A stretch of DNA of 52,976 nt from NCBI GenBank assembly GCA_021772245.1, contig JAJFMH010000031.1:1-52976 (forward strand), written 5' to 3'. Of this stretch, positions 51,944 through 52,976 are shown one piece after another. The DNA is from Chlamydiota bacterium (GTDB lineage Bacteria > Chlamydiota > Chlamydiia > Chlamydiales > Simkaniaceae). A model generated the notes under the pieces. That model worked only from the letters and a program-made list of their open reading frames with translations. It was not told the DNA's origin and ran no database searches. Position numbers and translations under genes: made by a program. The first letter of the stretch is position 1. The number at the start of each line of letters is the position of its first letter.

Positions 51944-52976
51944 ATGAACGTTAATTTTATAAAAAAAGTGTCTATTGCAATTGCACCAATTGTAGCAATG
52001 TCTACAGTTTCTGCAGCAATGGATTCTGATGCAAGACTTTCAGAGCTTGAAAGTCAAATGAAGCAAGTGCGGACAGAAACAGCTGTTGGTACTTACGGGG
52101 CAAATACCGCAACAGCGCGTCCTGAAGTAAATGGAAACGGTTGGTTTTTAACAGCTGATTTACTTTACTGGAAAGCGCAGGCTGGCGGAACAGAGTTTGC
52201 ATATACAGATCAAGATCCTTTTGCAACGCTTCCAACAAGTGGAAGAGTAAAGGGTAATGACTTTAGCTGGGACTGGGGACTTCGAGCAGGTATTGGTTAC
52301 AACTTTTTACATGATGGTTGGGATGCAATGCTAAGATTTACATACTTCAACTCAGGTGGAAGCTCATCTACAAGTGGCGGACTTAATAGCTCTGTTATTC
52401 CTTTGAAAGGACATAATGCCATTACAGAAGGTGATGGAGATTTTGAATATTGTAACTCAGCAAAATCACAGTTTGATTTTGATTACAAAATTCTTGATTT
52501 AGATTTAGGAAGACATTACTTCGTAAGTAGAAATTTATCATTCCATCCTTTCATCGGTCTTAAGACTGCGTGGATTGATCTAGAGCAAGATGTTACCTAT
52601 TCTGGTGGGCAAGCAAACGTAGGTGCAGGTCACCTCGGTCTTGGTGTTAACAACGTAACTGTTGATGATGAATCAGATTTCTGGGGACTTGGACCACACA
52701 CCGGGGTCAACACAAGTTGGTTCCTTGGAAACGGATTCAGTATATTTGGTAACTTAGCTGGTGCTCTTCTTTATGGTAACTTTGATGTAGACCACAAAGA
52801 AAAATATTCTGCGATTCAGAATAATAGAGTATCTTTAAGTGCAAATACTCACCGTTTTTCTCCAACTGTTCAATTCCAGCTAGGACTGTCTTATCAGACA
52901 TATATTTACAATGATAAGCAACATTTCTATGTTGGTCTAGGATATGAAAATAACTACTGGTGGAGACAAAACCAAT
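51944..52976 (+). CDS. MOMP-like outer membrane protein, copy 2 (3' end outside the window)
   Basis: An open frame of 344 codons that runs off the right edge. ATG 51944 follows AGAGGTAAAATAG. The signal peptide (KKVSIAIAPIVAMSTVSA) precedes AMDSDARLSELESQMKQVRT, the same coiled coil as in copy 1, then a barrel with parallel segments (DFSWDWGLRAGIGYNFLHDG, GLKTAWIDLEQDV, SIFGNLAGALLYGNF, DVDHKEKYSA, YENNYWWRQNQ). Identity with copy 1 is high in predicted strands and low in loops (SGGSSSTSGG against NSGSGSRTGG), the pattern of surface-exposed variable loops. Perhaps 20-30 residues are missing at the C-terminus. Confidence 0.88.
   Translation, partial: MNVNFIKKVSIAIAPIVAMSTVSAAMDSDARLSELESQMKQVRTETAVGTYGANTATARPEVNGNGWFLTADLLYWKAQAGGTEFAYTDQDPFATLPTSGRVKGNDFSWDWGLRAGIGYNFLHDGWDAMLRFTYFNSGGSSSTSGGLNSSVIPLKGHNAITEGDGDFEYCNSAKSQFDFDYKILDLDLGRHYFVSRNLSFHPFIGLKTAWIDLEQDVTYSGGQANVGAGHLGLGVNNVTVDDESDFWGLGPHTGVNTSWFLGNGFSIFGNLAGALLYGNFDVDHKEKYSAIQNNRVSLSANTHRFSPTVQFQLGLSYQTYIYNDKQHFYVGLGYENNYWWRQNQ

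Noticed and set aside
1-52976. CRISPR arrays, insertion sequences, prophage or integrase genes, rRNA
   Set aside because: No regularly spaced direct repeats with spacers, no transposase or integrase motifs and no rRNA sequence seen.

Overview
The window is a piece of an AT-rich chromosome from a member of the phylum Chlamydiae, most likely one of the amoeba- or arthropod-associated ('environmental') families rather than the genus Chlamydia. The case rests on gene content and order. There is a threonyl-tRNA synthetase / ParA / pGP6-D-like trio, an rpsT - membrane protein - rpoD block, ispA next to a GlmU-like acyltransferase, aspartate aminotransferase next to mreC, and a recC-recB-recD operon. 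There are also MOMP-like outer membrane proteins: one with the MOMP-type mature N-terminus, and two tandem proteins of the coiled-coil-plus-barrel kind that is expanded in Simkania-like lineages. A glucokinase, a lone purB, a PBP4-type carboxypeptidase, toxin-antitoxin remnants and several freshly broken genes point to an intracellular genome that is larger than, and still decaying relative to, that of Chlamydia. Family-level placement is inference.

Layout. 1-8.4 kb: a truncated membrane-anchored gene, small membrane proteins, mutY, a coiled-coil protein, twin TagB/F-like transferases, mreC and aspC. 8.4-16.1 kb: tRNA-Ala, glucokinase, recA, ispA with a GlmU-like acyltransferase, an AT-rich candidate origin with tRNA-Pro, ung, an MFS exporter, an Rsm22/METTL17-like protein and a type III chaperone-like protein. 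16.1-21.8 kb: accessory material, namely a multiply broken DUF4143-type ATPase, dapA, a membrane protein gene interrupted by one in-frame TGA, and two paralogous unknowns. 21.8-27.5 kb: a minus-strand operon thrS-parA-gp6D-purB-glycosyltransferase. 27.6-34.1 kb: an exported acetyltransferase, three outer-membrane-like proteins, a RelBE-like module, an AlbA/Schlafen-type ATPase regulator preceded by an 11-bp tandem array, and a lipoprotein. 34.1-45.7 kb: an LplT-like transporter fused to a catalytically degenerate acyltransferase domain, then recC-recB-recD-dacB with overlapping start and stop codons. 45.7-53.0 kb: a glycosyltransferase, a degenerate Nudix-like protein, a dead zeta-type kinase with its small partner, rpsT, rpoD and two MOMP-like paralogues, the second running off the end.

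The strongest signal that gene annotation does not explain is a dispersed 19-bp odd-length palindrome, ATGTAAAGCNGCTTTACAT. It occurs five times, each copy with at most one mismatch. It is placed without regard to reading frame, and four of five copies lie at or within about 60 bp of a gene's 3' end. Other non-coding signals are the candidate origin at 12.3-12.56 kb, a pair of dyads three helical turns apart upstream of the broken ATPase, the 11-bp tandem array, and a stem-loop at the predicted 5' end of a MOMP-like mRNA. All calls come from reading the sequence and from family knowledge; no database search was run.
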